Positions 24,239-24,510 of a DNA stretch of 24,510 nt are shown in pieces. Under the pieces are notes generated by a model. The model did not search any database and had not been told where the DNA came from. It saw only the letters and a list, made by a program, of their open reading frames with translations. Origin of the DNA: CAYSCS01 sp964429695. Lineage in GTDB: Bacteria; Acidobacteriota; Aminicenantia; Aminicenantales; Aminicenantaceae. Position 1 is the stretch's first letter. Each line of letters starts with the position of its first letter. The position numbers and the translations under genes were made by a program. The stretch spans positions 1 through 24,510 of the forward strand of contig CAYSCS010000024.1 of the NCBI GenBank assembly GCA_964429695.1. The letters run 5' to 3'.

Positions 24239-24510
24239 GTTCGGAAGTTCCTTCCATTAAAACAAGGATTGAAACTACTTTTTGCCTATTGTGAAAACCC
24301 CGATTTTCTTTTGTTCGGAAGTTCCTTCCATTAAAACAAGGATTGAAACTGTAGAGAAATAAAATGAAAATCAAAATAGAGCTCAGTTCGGAAGTTCCTT
24401 CCATTAAAACAAGGATTGAAACCTAGATGAAGCTATCCCTCAAAAATATAGCATCATGTTCGGAAGTTCCTTCCATTAAAACAAGGATTGAAACTTCCGA
24501 GGAGATCGGG
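24239..24510 (+). CRISPR. Type I-B CRISPR array, leader end (continues past window)
   Basis: Four identical 37-bp repeats lie at 24239-24275, 24313-24349, 24386-24422 and 24458-24494. They begin GTTCGGAAGTTCC and end AAGGATTGAAAC. Spacers are 37, 36 and 35 bases (24276-24312, 24350-24385, 24423-24457), and a fourth starts at 24495 and is cut by the window edge. The repeat holds a short stem, GGAAG with CTTCC over the loop TTC, a possible Cas6 recognition hairpin, and the 8-nt 3' end ATTGAAAC expected as crRNA 5' handle. Perfect conservation of repeats and different spacers suggest an active array. No spacer matches another part of this window by eye. Confidence 0.98.

Noticed and set aside
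24147..24404. Minus-strand ORF of 85 codons with repeated MEGTSE-like peptide
   Set aside because: It is the translation of the CRISPR repeats and spacers; the repeated peptide comes from the repeat units.

Overview
The window is bacterial DNA of moderate to low G+C with a mixed gene set: a secreted tricorn-type protease, two lipoproteins, a YprB-type exonuclease and a type I-B CRISPR-Cas locus. The lipoboxes, lipoproteins and TTGaca/TATAAT-type promoters argue for a Gram-negative-like bacterium. Large tricorn-like proteases and BNR-repeat relics are common in uncultured, often thermophilic lineages such as Aminicenantes. That placement is a guess; nothing here fixes the taxon.

Layout from left to right. 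(1) 1-2814, minus strand: a large beta-class adenine methyltransferase (type III Mod-like) with its own promoter, running off the left edge. (2) About 2815-5650: a gene graveyard. It holds a tRNA-Arg(ACG) cut off just after the anticodon loop, a decayed integrase-core transposase (3366-4480, plus) and a decayed BNR/Asp-box repeat gene (4727-5045, minus). (3) 5657-12378: ordinary genes, namely a tricorn-like protease, a Tyr-rich lipoprotein, a TauE/SafE transporter and a YprB-like exonuclease. (4) 12560-13079: a second small graveyard, with the C-terminal half of a YjbQ gene next to the C-terminus of an IS91-like transposase, both on the minus strand. (5) 13178-15400: a PEGA lipoprotein, a WYL-domain regulator with a good promoter and an inverted repeat over its likely start site, and a frameshifted, truncated ISL3-family transposase. 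(6) 15486-24510: a type I-B CRISPR-Cas locus in the order cas8b-cas7-cas5-cas3-cas6-cas1-cas2-cas4, then a possible 58-residue ORF, a leader and a CRISPR array of 37-bp repeats that continues past the right edge.

The CRISPR-Cas locus looks complete. Cascade is Cas8b, Cas7, Cas5 and Cas6; the nuclease-helicase is Cas3 with HD and helicase domains in one chain; spacer acquisition is by Cas1, Cas2 and Cas4. All motifs I looked for are present. The effector half (cas8b to cas6) is visibly richer in A+T than cas1-cas2-cas4, which suggests a join between two modules. The WYL protein is a good candidate for the regulator, but an IS relic now lies between it and cas8b. I found no clearly new system. 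The most useful observations are the relics that are visible only as broken reading frames, the probable WYL operator, the effector/adaptation boundary and the small ORF after cas4.
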